Positions 33,801 to 44,638 of a DNA stretch of 64,000 bases are shown in pieces (position 1 is the stretch's first letter; the number at the start of each line of letters is the position of its first letter). Origin of the DNA: Macrophomina tecta. Taxonomy: Eukaryota > Ascomycota > Dothideomycetes > Botryosphaeriales > Botryosphaeriaceae. The DNA is taken from NCBI GenBank assembly GCA_024180945.1, contig JAKSGN010000038.1, positions 2,604,001-2,668,000 of the forward strand, written 5' to 3'. The notes under the pieces are model-generated. The model was given only the letters and a program-made list of their open reading frames with translations. It made no database searches and had not been told where the DNA came from. The translations under genes and the position numbers were made by a program.

Positions 33801-33964
33801 GCGGGAGTGTACTGAAGATGATGGCCATGAAGATGGGGATGGGAAAGACGCTTGGCCAAAGTAACAGTGCTGTTGCGGGCGAGGGTGTTGCTTCTCGTGC
33901 ACCCAATCAGATGGACATGTCGGTCTTCTTTGACAGGTTGTTGGCGAAGTTATTTTTGGAGTGA
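30883..33964 (+). CDS. Fungal zinc-cluster transcription factor with atypical cysteine spacing
   Basis: Proposed exons: 30883-31866, 31977-32088, 32369-32772 and 33038-33964 (808 aa, frame closes). The first 310 residues are polar, Ser/Pro/Gln rich, like an activation domain. The DNA-binding cluster begins near residue 319 and is split by the first intron: ACDSCRQRKEK then CDPGIPCKACIEHF, with a sixth Cys in RQPCRG. Spacing is C-x2-C-x6-C-x5-C-x2-C-x12-C. Downstream blocks WCPMERTLDTFFGPGAYTIS, FVNLTLGFGPPM, LLIHNHVVYDWP, FPLYNSQLEILKHVY, LKFLVLVHVGD and TPCFIRGQLGAVIP, with VESVQYHAAKKPYH after them, recall a fungal regulator family with a cluster in mid-protein. The first intron (110 bp) and the last exon are well supported. 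The 280-bp second intron rests on phase, a GCTGAC branch site and the family G-W join; small exons could hide in it or in the 265-bp third intron. Confidence 0.75.
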
Positions 33965-35005
33965 TCGAGGAGACCTTCCGGGCTCGTTCTTGATTCTAGA
34001 AGAGTTGTAGGTTGAGGTCTTTGGAGTCTGTTCTTTTGAATTGCCGGTTAACTGCGTTCCGTTTGAAATTGCCATTGTTTTCCTTCGAGGCCTTTGCTTT
34101 CTTCGTTGATCTTATATTTACGGCTGTGCAGTATGAGCGCTTCTTTGCGATCCGTTACATTTCGTCAACCTTGATTGGTATGCAGTCTTGTCTAATCTTT
34201 CGTAGGTGTCCACTGATGACTCACGGCTGTCCACTTGTTTCTTTCTATTTAGGCGCTGGATGCCTTGAGATATCTCTTTATCTCCTTCTCCTCTTATAAT
34301 CATTTCCTTTTCTACACAGCTATCAATTAAGATACCCATAGCTAGATTGGTCGGTGGTCACTCATCCTTTCTGCGCTTCCCATTCTCACCACGGCGCAGA
34401 GGTGTTGATCAAGGGAGATAGGAAGGGACACCTAGGGTTCTAATACTTGCTATAAATGGAGACAGATGAAATCCCTGTGCAAGAATGGGAGTATATCTTG
34501 CTTGATGTTATTATTTCGATTGAGGGTCCGTGGAATCGCTGGCTTTGGCTTTCCCTGTGGTTCTATGCGGGGTATCTCTAAGGCGCTCCGCGGACTGATT
34601 GAGGGTCATTCGGAACGGGAGGAAGATGGATACCTTTTGCGCGCCGATGTGCGAGATAGTTGGTGTGAGCGCTGCGGAGCAGTGCTCTGAGTTCATCTGC
34701 TCTTCAATCGTGCTGTTTAGTTGATGGATGGTCGCCTGTATATCCATAGCGGGAGCTGCCTCGCATGGCCCTCACCAGGGTCAAGTCTGCGGCGCAGAGT
34801 GCTTATTTCCCGGTCCGAGCGCATGGAGAGCTTTTCTGGGGGATATCGTCTGGCTCGCTAATGACCCGATCTTTTGCCCGCCGTCAATCCAGTCCGCATG
34901 CCATTGCCGATCGAGCGTCCGAGTGAATAATACCACTCGTCCAGATACCCTCTCTCTCCAGTCCTCATCGTCAAGATATAAACCAAGAAAGCCCTCCTCT
35001 CCCGC
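33965..35005. other. Convergent 3' intergenic region
   Basis: About 1 kb between the ends of the zinc-cluster gene and DPH4. AT-richer in its first half. No gene seen. Confidence 0.5.
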
Positions 35006-35671
35006 TCATTCTTTCCCCTCCTCTTCCTCGATAACCGCAAACCCCACCCGCATCCATAAACTACACCCCACGCACCCAACCAACACTTCAGCCCCACCGC
35101 CCCCACTGACCCCTTCTGCAGCAGCCTCCTCCAACGCCTCCTCCTCAACTATGAACCCCCTCTCCGCCCCACACCGACACCCCCGCCACCACACCCCCGC
35201 GTCCTCGTCGAACGCCAGGTCGTCCAGGTCCACCGCCTCCAGGCCTAGCCTCCACTCCTCTTCTGCGTCGTCGCCATCTTCCTCGGCGCTCCCTCCGCCC
35301 GCGCCAGTCGCCCGCGCCGTCCTGTTGTGCGACGACAGCCGCAGAGCGCGGTCGTGGGCGGCGCGCCGGGAAGGGTCGAGCAGGGTCTTGTAGGCGGCGG
35401 TGATGGCGTCAACGGTGTATAAGCTGCTCTTATTCGTCCCAGCGCTTGCTTGTTGGGGCTGTGGCCGTTTGTCTGGGTGATGGTTGAGGAGGGCGCGGCG
35501 GTAGGCGGCTTTGATGACGGCGGGGGAGAGGACGGTTGGAGGGGGAGGAGCGGCGGCGGCGGAGGCGGAGGACTGAAAGGATGTGTTGGTGGTGTTGAAG
35601 GGTGAGGAGAGGGCGAGGATGCGGTAGGCGTTGAAGGAGGGTGGGAGCGGTTCAGTTGTAGCGGAAGGCAT
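35006..35671 (-). CDS. DPH4: Diphthamide biosynthesis protein 4 (J-domain protein, DPH4/JJJ3)
   Basis: J-domain co-chaperone with a CSL zinc finger, needed for the first step of diphthamide formation on eEF2 with Dph1-Dph2-Dph3. Single exon, 221 aa from the ATG at 35671. The J domain begins NAYRILAL, carries HPD in LLNHHPDKRP and DAITAAYKTLLDPSRRAAHD, and has a Ser/Ala/Pro insertion between helices I and II. The zinc finger at the end has the two cysteine pairs GCRCGAERG and VGCVGCSLWMRV, split by a Glu/Gly-rich loop. The frame stays open upstream to an ATG at 35881, which would add 70 Ser/Thr/Arg-rich residues; the shorter start fits the family better. Confidence 0.92.
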   Translation of the reverse strand: MPSATTEPLPPSFNAYRILALSSPFNTTNTSFQSSASAAAAPPPPTVLSPAVIKAAYRRALLNHHPDKRPQPQQASAGTNKSSLYTVDAITAAYKTLLDPSRRAAHDRALRLSSHNRTARATGAGGGSAEEDGDDAEEEWRLGLEAVDLDDLAFDEDAGVWWRGCRCGAERGFIVEEEALEEAAAEGVSGGGGAEVLVGCVGCSLWMRVGFAVIEEEEGKE

Positions 35672-36050
35672 GGCTGCGGTGTTGGACTCGAGGGAGTGGA
35701 TAGAGGTGCGCTGCTGTCGCGCTGCGGCGGAGCTCGCCCGAGTTTCGGTGTTCGAGTAATAGGCGAGGCTGGAAGTCGTCGTTGGTCTTCTAGTGGTATG
35801 TTCGTGTGCGGCTTTTGTGTGGGGAAGAGTGAGTGGGCGGGGGAGAGCGAGCCGGAGCGGGAAATAAATTCTTGGGCTCAAAGCTCCGGCGAAGGACCCT
35901 TAAAACGTCATCCCACGGTGCTCTGGCCGCGCTCCCACCGGGAAAGACGACAAATTCTTGACATGCTATCATTACAACTTTCATTATGTCTTTTTCCGCT
36001 CTAATCTAAAGAAATATAGAGCTATGAAGACCTAATACTACAAAGCCCTC
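35672..36050. other. Intergenic region, DPH4 promoter / Zw10 3' end
   Basis: Short gap between two minus-strand genes. The first 210 bp are in frame with DPH4 without a stop (see that entry). Confidence 0.5.
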
Positions 36051-38727
36051 TCACCGAGCAGTCCTCTTGATGTCCGCGATCGCCTTTCTCCGGTAATCGC
36101 TATCCGCAAACAGGGCATTGATCAATTCCACCACTTCATCTGCCTCAAACTCCAACTTGAGCTCGCCTTCGGTCCACAGGTACTTGATATCTGCAAGACT
36201 GCTTTCCAGAATCTCGCCCAAGTACTGGAACTTGAACCAATTCGGCGTGTAGATGCCCGTCATATCGCCCTGCTGCTGCGGGTGCGTGAATAGCTCGCTG
36301 AGCGTCGAAATGCGCGTGCAGAAGTCTCGGAGTCGCTTCGACTCTTCTTCCGAGATGTCGCTCATGTCCTCAATGTCGACAATCATCTTGTTAAGCACCG
36401 TGGCCAGGAGTGAACCGAGCGACTGGAGCAACACGGAATGTGACAATATGCCAGTCCACTGCTTGGCAACTTCCCTAATTCTGTCCACCGTCATTGACAC
36501 AGCATTGTCGCACTCAGCTGCGAAAGGCGCCGTGGTGCAATTATCGAAGCCTTGGGCACCATCCAGCAGGTCTCGCAGAATTGTTCTCTGCGATTCCATT
36601 TCTTTGCCGTATGCGCGTTTGCTGAAACTCTCGATGGCTTTTAGAGTTGGTTCAAGCCGCAAAAGCTTTGAAGGTCTTGATGAAAGCGGGATGTCCGAAG
36701 ATTCGTCGATTTCGACCTGTTTGATCAGAAACTTTTGTAATTCGTCCACTAAACGGGTAGAGTCGTTGTATGCCAACATGTTGCCAGCAATATCGTTGGC
36801 ATAGAATACTGGAGCAGTCGCTCGGTACATTGCCAGGACGAGGTTCGGGATCGAGTAGAGGCGAGGGCCAGCCGGCGCGATAGGTGAACCGGAAAATCTA
36901 GAGACTGTCAGCAATAGTAATTTCGTTAGAAGCGAGCCACCTACTTGGGTTGACTCAAGGTTTGAGCATCGGAGACGATCTGTGTGATTATTTCCATGAT
37001 AGTATCCGGTATTACCGTGACCGTGTATTTCTCCCGTAACGTCAACTCCCGTTCCTTAGGTGCGCCCTTCTGCGCCTCACCATTTGCCCTCTTTGGCTTC
37101 TTCGGCGACTCTTTGGCGGCATCACTTCTTCTCTCCGTATGTTCAACATCTCCAGGCTCGTCGTCATCGCCCCAGCCCCAGGCATCCGTGTCTTCCTCTT
37201 CAAGATTGCCCTTCGGATCCTCCTCCGATGTGGCTTCTGCAGTGCTGTCCTCAGCATCATCTCCAATACCCCAAGCATCGACGTCCAAGTCTTCTTCCTC
37301 GACTTCTGCTTTTCCTTGATTCTCACTCTTCGTTGTAGCACTCTGCGACGCCTTCTCTTCATCATCATTATCCCAGGCGGCCCAATCATCCTCAGCCTCC
37401 TCTGCTGTCTCACCAGCCATGATTGCATCATCGCGAGAAACCATCTGCGTTTCTACTCGTTCTACCTCTTTCTTCTGCCGAACGCCTTGAGAACACAACT
37501 CCCGCACCGATGCCAATGCACTCTCTCTTCTGCGCGCCACATAATTGTCCGGGGCCTTTTCTACCCACTCCATGAGACCCTGGCAAGGCCAACTGAGCCC
37601 CCCGATGTAACCCGCAATTTCAGAAACTGACGATAAGACCTTTTGATATGGGCCAAGGCCATCGAGCGATGTGGGTATGGAAGAAGCCAACCAGTCGGAG
37701 TTGAGCCTGCTGACAATATCGGGGATTAGTTTTTCAGACAGGGGCTTGGAGATGGATTGGGGCAGCCGTGTGCTGAGATAATCGCAGAGATGCCGAATAT
37801 CCTCCAGAGTAGCCACAACATCTACCGCGGTCGCCCCACGAACTATTTCAATAGTCTGGTCGGTGATGTTGAGCCTTGTAGTGTTTGGAACACTCTTCAC
37901 AACCAGGCGAGGATTGACAATGGTTTGCTCAAGGCCTCTCTGGAACTTTTGGAGGGCAGTGTCCAGAGTGCCGAGTCGAGAGAGGACGGCTTCCACCGTT
38001 TCGAGGGTGAAGTTGTTGACCTCCTTATTAATTGTAACACGCTTTTCAGCAGTATCAACGACCAGTAGGAGGCTCCAGGCACCCAAAGCATTCTCAGCCA
38101 ACACTTCCCGGAGCTGGTTTGCGCGTTTGTGCAGCACACCCGCCACTCGGGTGTCTCTGAACGGGCCGAGATGTATAATGTAGTCGTCGGCACGCTTCAA
38201 GTTGTCCAAGGCTTCAATGATGCTATGCTTGGCGGCGGCGTCTTGGGCTTTGTCGAGCAGGTCCGAAGCCTGCTTTATGCGCTCGACGGTGGCAGTAAGC
38301 GTGTCGTTGAAGGCGAGCTCGTTCCTGAGCAGAGCGACCTTGCTGGAGGCATCCTGGACGTGGGAGTGTAGGGATTTGCCGGCCTCGGCCTGCTGGACGA
38401 TGTCATGGGCGGTTGCGCGGGAGCGTTCTATGTCAGCCTGCAGCTGCTTGGCCTGGGCGATCCAGCCGTCGATGTCCGGGGCAGCATCACGGCTCAGTGA
38501 GCGGATCTCGGCCTGGGGGCGCGGTCAGCAAAAAGACACAGAGCGGGGTGAGTTGGAGCGCGCGCCTTGACTTCGTTCTGGGCTCTCTCAATGCCAGCCA
38601 GCAAGGTGGGCAGGGCGTCGTGGGGGAGCTGGGCCGAGGCGACCCGCTCGCTGTCTGGATAGGCGCCATGCTCGACGGAATCGAGGACGACCTGGCCGAG
38701 CTTCTGGGGCGTCAGAATGGGCGGCAT
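36051..38727 (-). CDS. ZW10: Zw10/Dsl1 family vesicle-tethering subunit
   Basis: Homologue of Zw10/Dsl1, part of the ER tethering complex that captures Golgi-derived COPI vesicles; in animals Zw10 also acts at kinetochores, and many fungal copies are labelled kinetochore protein zw10. Three exons: 38727-38572, 38512-36945 and 36897-36051 (856 aa, frame closes). The start region MPPILTPQKLGQVVLDSVEH, the helical segment WIAQAKQLQADIERSRATAHDIVQQAEAG and LFRDTR-type block GPFRDTRVAGVLHKR fit the family. A long acidic stretch with repeated AWG/DAWG units (about residues 420-520) separates the N- and C-terminal helical domains. The C-terminal block FYANDIAGNMLAYNDSTRLV is conserved. The first intron could use donor GTCAAG (59 bp) or a rare GC donor six bases downstream. 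Divergent from the metalloprotease gene. Confidence 0.87.
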
Positions 38728-39536
38728 GAGCTGGAGGCGGCGGAGGGGCGGGCAGCTGGAAGAGCGGGCGGTGATCTGACGTGGAGGAAGCGCAGGCGGC
38801 AGAGCTCCGGTGGCCCAAAACGTCACGCAAATCGTCGGCCGCACATCCGCCCGCCGCCACTGCCTCTGCCGCTGCCTCAGCCTCTGCTTGTCTGCCCGCT
38901 GCCAACTGCCACGACACATCCAGCTTTCAAACCTCACCCGCTCTTTGCCTGTACGTGGACTCCCCGCACGCCACGACACCCACCCCTCGAGGCGAACTCG
39001 CCCTCGCTGCCCACGCCTTCGCCTCTGCGCCTCGTGCTGATTGGTCGGCCAGCCCTGTACTCACGGCCCGCAGGCTCCTCCCCTCGCGGCTACCATTTGA
39101 CCGGTAGCGTGCTGCCTTCCCCGTGGATTTTGCAAAGGCACGACTGATAAGGTACCTCAAATGCTTTGTTCCCAGCTGCGCTTTATTCTGGTTCTGCTGA
39201 CACGTGCAAGTTTCTTGATTTGCGGTATTCTGTTGGCCCTCTGTTTCAGGTAGTATGTTGCAACCTATTGTTTGCCCCCAAAGCCCCTCGTTTGAACAGC
39301 ATCAAATGCTGTCGTTATGGCTGGGACCTCGCTCTTGCTGCGTTTCCGTAGTTCCTGGTGTTACTCTCCCAGTCTGACTGCTCGTTTAACTCCCTTCAAA
39401 TCCGCGAATACCCCGCTCATTCATGTGCCCAGACCCAAATTCTCTCTCTGACACAGCCTCCAGTCTCCTTGAACCGCCCCCTAGTGCGGGCGCTGCAGTA
39501 CGGTACCTCAAGCTATCCGGGACCACGCTTGCCATT
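38728..39536. promoter_or_regulatory. Divergent promoter region, Zw10 / M16 protease
   Basis: About 810 bp between divergent start codons. Short GC-rich frames cross it but show no family features. Confidence 0.4.
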
Positions 39537-42500
39537 ATGCCGGGCTTAGTGGAGAAGGGGCTGCACTTCAAGACCATCCAGAAGTTTGAAGCCGACTATG
39601 CTCCTGCCAAATTCTCTCAGTATGAGTCTACGAGGACCGGTATGAGAGTCGTTGTCGTCGACCGGAAGGGTCCCAAGGTCAACGGCTATTTCGCTCTTGC
39701 TACAGAGATACATGACGATTCAGGTGCTCGTAGGTGAAGCTTGTGAGATTTTTGCGCAAGCCAAGTGTGCCGGTACTAACTGGCACAGCACACACGTTGG
39801 AGCACCTGTGCTTCATGGTAAGTCTCCTGTATCCCTGTACCCTACGCATATGCTAACTATGTTTAGGGCTCGAGAAGCTACAAGTACAAGGGTGTTCTTG
39901 ACCGCTTAGCTACAAGGGCATACTCAAACACCAATGCATGGACTGCAACCGACCACACCGCCTATACCCTGGATACTGCAGGCTGGGATGGCTTTGCTCA
40001 GATAGTAGGTGCCATAATATTGCCTGGTGTGGTGTATTAACTCATATCCCAGCTCCCCGTCTATCTCGAACACGTCCTGCTCCCTACCTTGACTGATGAG
40101 GGCTGCTATACCGAAGTCCACCACGTCGATGGAACCGGAAACGATGCTGGGTATGTCCGCGTTGAGGGAAAGAAACGACATCAACTTACGTATTGCTAGT
40201 GTTGTGTACTCGGAAATGCAGGGTGTGCAAAACACCCAGGGAGAGCTCATGGAGCTCCAGGCGCGTCGCCTCTTGTACCCTGAAGGCAATGGTTTCCGCT
40301 ACGAGACCGGCGGTATGATGGAGCAGCTTCGTGTCCTCACAGCTGATCGTATCAGAGAGTTCCACAAAGATATGTACCAGCCCAAGAACCTCTGTCTCGT
40401 CATCACTGGTGAAGTAGACCACGACAATCTACTTTCCATCTTAGACAAGTTCGAAGATAGCATCCTCGATGCAATGCCTCCGCTTGACGCACCATTCAAG
40501 AGGCCCTGGGTTGAGTCGGATCCGACCCCTCCGCTTTCCAAGACCATCATTGATACGGTCGAATTTCCGGAAGATGATGAGTCTACAGGAGAGATTCTCA
40601 TTGGATTCTTTGGTCCGAAATGCAACGACATTCTTAACGGTGAGCAAGAAGAAGTCACTGCCCTTTAACTCGAAGATGCACGCTAACTTGTCAAGGTACC
40701 GCGATGGACGTGCTCCTCACGTATCTGGCGGAGTCATCCGTTTCTCTTCTTGAGAATGTTATTGTCGAAAAGGAGCAGATTGCTAGTGCAGTCTATTACC
40801 AGACCGATAGCCGGATAGACACTGTCGTATGGTTCACGCTCAGTGCTGTTGCCACCGAAAAGCTGTCTGAAGTCGAAAAGAGGTTCTTCGAAATCCTCAA
40901 AGAAGCAGCTTCGAAACCTTTTGACATGGAGTACATGGCTGATTGCATCGACCGTCTGAAGAAGCAAGTCATGCTTACAACAGAGAACTCTTTGGACAAG
41001 TTTGCGGACGCTATCATACAGGACCACCTCTTCGGCAAGCGGGACGGGTCGACTCTCTACGAGTCCCTGCACTCTCTCCGGGTGTTTGAAGAAATCAAGA
41101 AATGGACAGACCAGCAATGGCGAGAGTTCCTGGCCAAATGGCTTGCGGACGCTCACCACGTATCGATCCTTGGCGTCCCCTCGCGCAAACTGTCGAAAAA
41201 GCTCAAGAGTGATGAGAAGGCTCGCGTAAAAGCGCAACAGGAACGTCTCGGGGAAGAAGGGCTCAAGAAGCTCGCTCAGAGGCTTGAGGAAGCCAAGGCT
41301 GAAAATGATAAGCCTATTCCTCCCGAAATTCTTGAATCTTTCAAGGTCCCGGGAGTTGAGTCGATCCACTTTATTCCGACCACGACCGCTCGCTCTGGCC
41401 TCGCAAAGAAAATGGGCGAACTGGAAAACGATGTCCAGAAGCACGTTAACCAGGACAAGTGCGATATCCCGCTGTTCGTTCATTTTGAATCTATACCTAC
41501 GAACTTTGTCCATTTGAGCCTCGTTCTCTGCACAGGATCTGTTCCTCTGCAACTCAGGCCGCTGCTCACGCTCTACATCAACAACTTCTTCACTACTCCT
41601 ATCGTAAGAGATGGCAAACGCATAGAATTTGAGCAGGTCGTGACAGAGCTCGAGAAAGATACAGTCACCTACAGGATTGATGCCGGTTCAGGAATTGGAA
41701 ATTCCGAGCTTCTACGCGTCAGGCTGTCAGTGGAACGCGAGAAGTACGAGACCGCAATCAAGTGGCTGAAGGATATCCTCTTCAACAGCATCTTTGACGT
41801 CGAGAGATTGAAGGCAACCTTGACCAAAATGCTCGCTGATATTCCGGATGAGAAGAGGAGTGGTCACGACATGGCCTACGCCGTTGATTCGATGATTCAC
41901 TACGCACCCAACTCTTCCAGCCGCACCCAGAACACATTGGTCAAGGCCGTGTACCTGAAGCGTATCAACAAGCTGCTAGCGAAGGATCCCGATGCTGTGA
42001 TTAGCCGTTTAGAGGAGTTGCGCAAGAGCCTGCTGCGCTTCTCCAACATGCGAGTACTCGTCGTCACTGACGTCTCAAAGCTTGCAAAACCTGTTTCCGC
42101 ATGGAACCCATTTGTTGCTGGCCTCGACACAAACCAGCCGCTTGCTCCGCTCGACTCTCGCAAGGACGCTCTGAGCGATGCGGCCAAGAACCCCGGCAAA
42201 CTTAGCTACATTATTCCTATGTCTACAATCGATTCATCTTACGCCTTGTTCACCGCTCGCGGCCCGGATTCGTACCAACACCCCTCGCTTCCGGCACTAA
42301 TGGTCGCGCTGTCCTACCTCGAGGCCGTCGAAGGGCCTCTCTGGGTCGCTGTAAGGGGCACAGGTCTCGCATACGGCACCTCTTTCGCCCGTGGCACGGA
42401 TACTGGCCTCCTGGGCTACCGTATCTACCGCTCCCCTGACACCTTTAAAGCGTACAGCACCAGTCGCGGCGTGATAGAGGACTTTATTTCGGGCGCCCGT

Positions 42501-43037
42501 CCCTTCGAGAAGCACGCGCTCGAGGGCGCCATCAGCACAATCGTCGAGGGCTTCGCGGATGAGCAGCCCACCATGATGTCAGCGGCCACGCTCGGCTTCG
42601 TCAATCAGGTCATCAAGGGGATCCCCAAGGACTGGAATAAGGGCATGCTCGAGAAGGTGCGCGCAGTTAGCGTCGGTGAGATCAAGGCTGTGCTCAAGGA
42701 GTTTATCCTGCCCGTCTTCTTGCCGGGTAAGGCGAATGTCGTGGTTACTTGCGCGACTATTATGGAAGAGGTAAGCTTAAATCGTTCCCCCAAAAGGATT
42801 GATCTTGAAAGTATTGTTAACTTGGCCTCTCAAAAGGATCTCAAGAAGAACCTCGAAGCCGTGGGCTTCAAGCCGGAAGTCCGCACATTGGCCTCTTTCC
42901 AGGATGACTACGGCCTCAAGCCCCAGCCAGGTGATGAGGATGATGAGGTCGAGGAAGAAGAGGATGATGAAGAGGATGAGGATGATGAGGAGGATGGCAG
43001 TGAGGGCAGTGACGAGGATGAGAGCGACGAGGAATGA
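39537..43037 (+). CDS. M16 zinc metalloprotease, YOL098C type
   Basis: Pitrilysin-family peptidase of the group containing yeast YOL098C and nematode C05D11.1; in vivo substrates are unknown to me. Seven exons: 39537-39729, 39789-39817, 39867-40004, 40053-40150, 40200-40639, 40696-42770 and 42837-43037 (1057 aa, frame closes). All introns have GT-AG ends and several have perfect CTAAC branch sites. The inverted zinc motif HxxEH appears as PHTLEHLCFM at about residues 66-75, almost wholly on the 29-nt second exon. NTNAWTATDHTAYTL and the downstream EMQGVQN glutamate complete the active site. Four M16 repeats follow, then a strongly acidic tail (about 35 residues of Asp/Glu). The last intron (66 bp) is a multiple of three without a stop. 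The upstream frame is open to an ATG at 39423, but the start MPGLVEKGLHFKTIQKFEADY is better. Confidence 0.93.
42771..42836 (+). other. Stop-free 66-nt intron in the M16 protease gene
   Basis: GTAAGC donor and TCAAAAG acceptor. It reads through as 22 codons; removal joins VTCATIMEE to DLKKNLEAVGF, which matches the family better. Confidence 0.75.
42931..43034 (+). repeat. GAT/GAG-rich microsatellite-like tract encoding the acidic tail
   Basis: Short imperfect repeats of gat, gag and gaa make up the last 100 bases of the protease gene and encode an Asp/Glu tail. Likely length-variable. Confidence 0.6.
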
Positions 43038-44638
43038 TATATGACAGCATTACGCCGCTCGGGCAGTGCAAGACTGTTCCATGAGCTCTCGTGGAGAAGT
43101 ATTTCGCCAACGTCGCCTGTTAAGACCTCAGTCAAGGCAAATCTGAGAGCCATCTAGAACAGGTTGACCCATCATCAGTGTAAAATCAACACAAGAGTTC
43201 ATGTCGATAGTGTGTAGAGCAAGCCTAGAAAGAAAGACATTTAAGGAAAAGCGTTGAAGCGTAAATGTGGCACCGAGACCCGTGTTGTATATAAAACTAA
43301 CCGGCCATCAAAACCCCACATCCATGTCTCTCACCACAATTGATGCATAAAGTGTTGAGGCAATGGAGTTACTGAAACATATCACTCTTCTAACCCAGAG
43401 GCGTCGTGTGACGGTTGCTGGTCCTTTTTGATAAAGGTACGCCTCCAAGGTCTCCTTTGACGAAGCCACATTCAACGCGTAGCCCCATTCACATTGAAGC
43501 AGGTCTAGGAGTAACGGAGAATGCAGGTCGAGTGTAAATGATAAGAAATAAGGGATTAGTTGGATTCTTCGAGGGAAGTGGTTAAATGCGCAAGAAAAAA
43601 AAATGAAGGCAAAACTTTCTAACTTTGCGAGCACGCGGAGACACTCTCACGCCGCAACTGGCCGGCCAGCCGCATTTACACTGCCATATACGCACCATAT
43701 CAAGCAGTCAGTGTACAATCTCATAACGCGCATTCATTGCACTACGCCCAGCTGTCTCTTCCTCGAGCGTCGATAGCAAGACTGTCACTAAGAGTCCAGC
43801 TCTGGAAAAAAAAAAAAAAAAAAAAAGGCCGCTACAAGCTGATCTCGCACGAACAAAAAAAAAAAAACTGATTTGATAGCCGCTGTAAGTGGCATGACGT
43901 GCGGGCGTTTGGTGTGTGCTCACGCTGGACATGGCATGCTTGCTGACAGGCACGTCCCATCAGCCTTTTCGGAGAATACATGGAGCCTAAACTCAAGAAG
44001 AGGAACCATTTCATAGAAGACCTGCCAGAGTTTACTCTACGGTCCTGACTCGCGTTTTATTTGGCTCACTTTGCAGATCTGCTGGGTGTCTCCATATATC
44101 CCACCTTTCGGGCCATTCCCGAAAAATCTCGGCTTTACCGAAGGTACTATGTCTTGACTTTCTGGCGCTTTCCTTGCTTAGCAGCATCGTGACAGAAGTG
44201 CATGGCTGCACTTGTGGTACTAGAACGATTATACGCTGCTTCTGCATGCTGCCAGATCTGGACGCTGCCATGAATGTCTGGCGTAGAAATCGCCATCATA
44301 CAGTACGAAACGAGCTTAGATCCTGTACATGACAAAAGAAAAAAGAAAAAGAAAAAAAGGACATTTCCGAACGGTGTCCATTGTGGATGAATCAAATTTC
44401 CGGGGTATAATTATGATCTTGTTCTATAGATGCTTTGCCTTGACCGTATCGTCTAGGGCTTTCTTTCTCATCTTGCTGGGTTTCCTCTTTTGTGTTCTGC
44501 TCTGGTAGGGCCCCAACTCACGAGGACATATCAAAGCAATCATCTGGCAGACGCAGGCTCGAAAGACCCAGGCAGCTCTTTGTGTTCCATCACAGCCGTG
44601 GTCCGTGGCCTGTTGCGCCAACCCTCTCCCGCACCAGT
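43038..44638. other. Convergent 3' intergenic region with poly(A) tracts
   Basis: 1.6 kb between converging genes. Holds runs of 21 A (43806-43826), 13 A (43855-43867) and an A/G-rich tract at 44333-44360. No gene or element ends recognised. Confidence 0.5.
43806..43867 (+). repeat. Two poly(A) runs (21 and 13 nt)
   Basis: Runs at 43806-43826 and 43855-43867, separated by 28 bases of mixed sequence. Probably simple slippage tracts; no open frame or target-site duplication suggests a retroposon. Confidence 0.8.
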
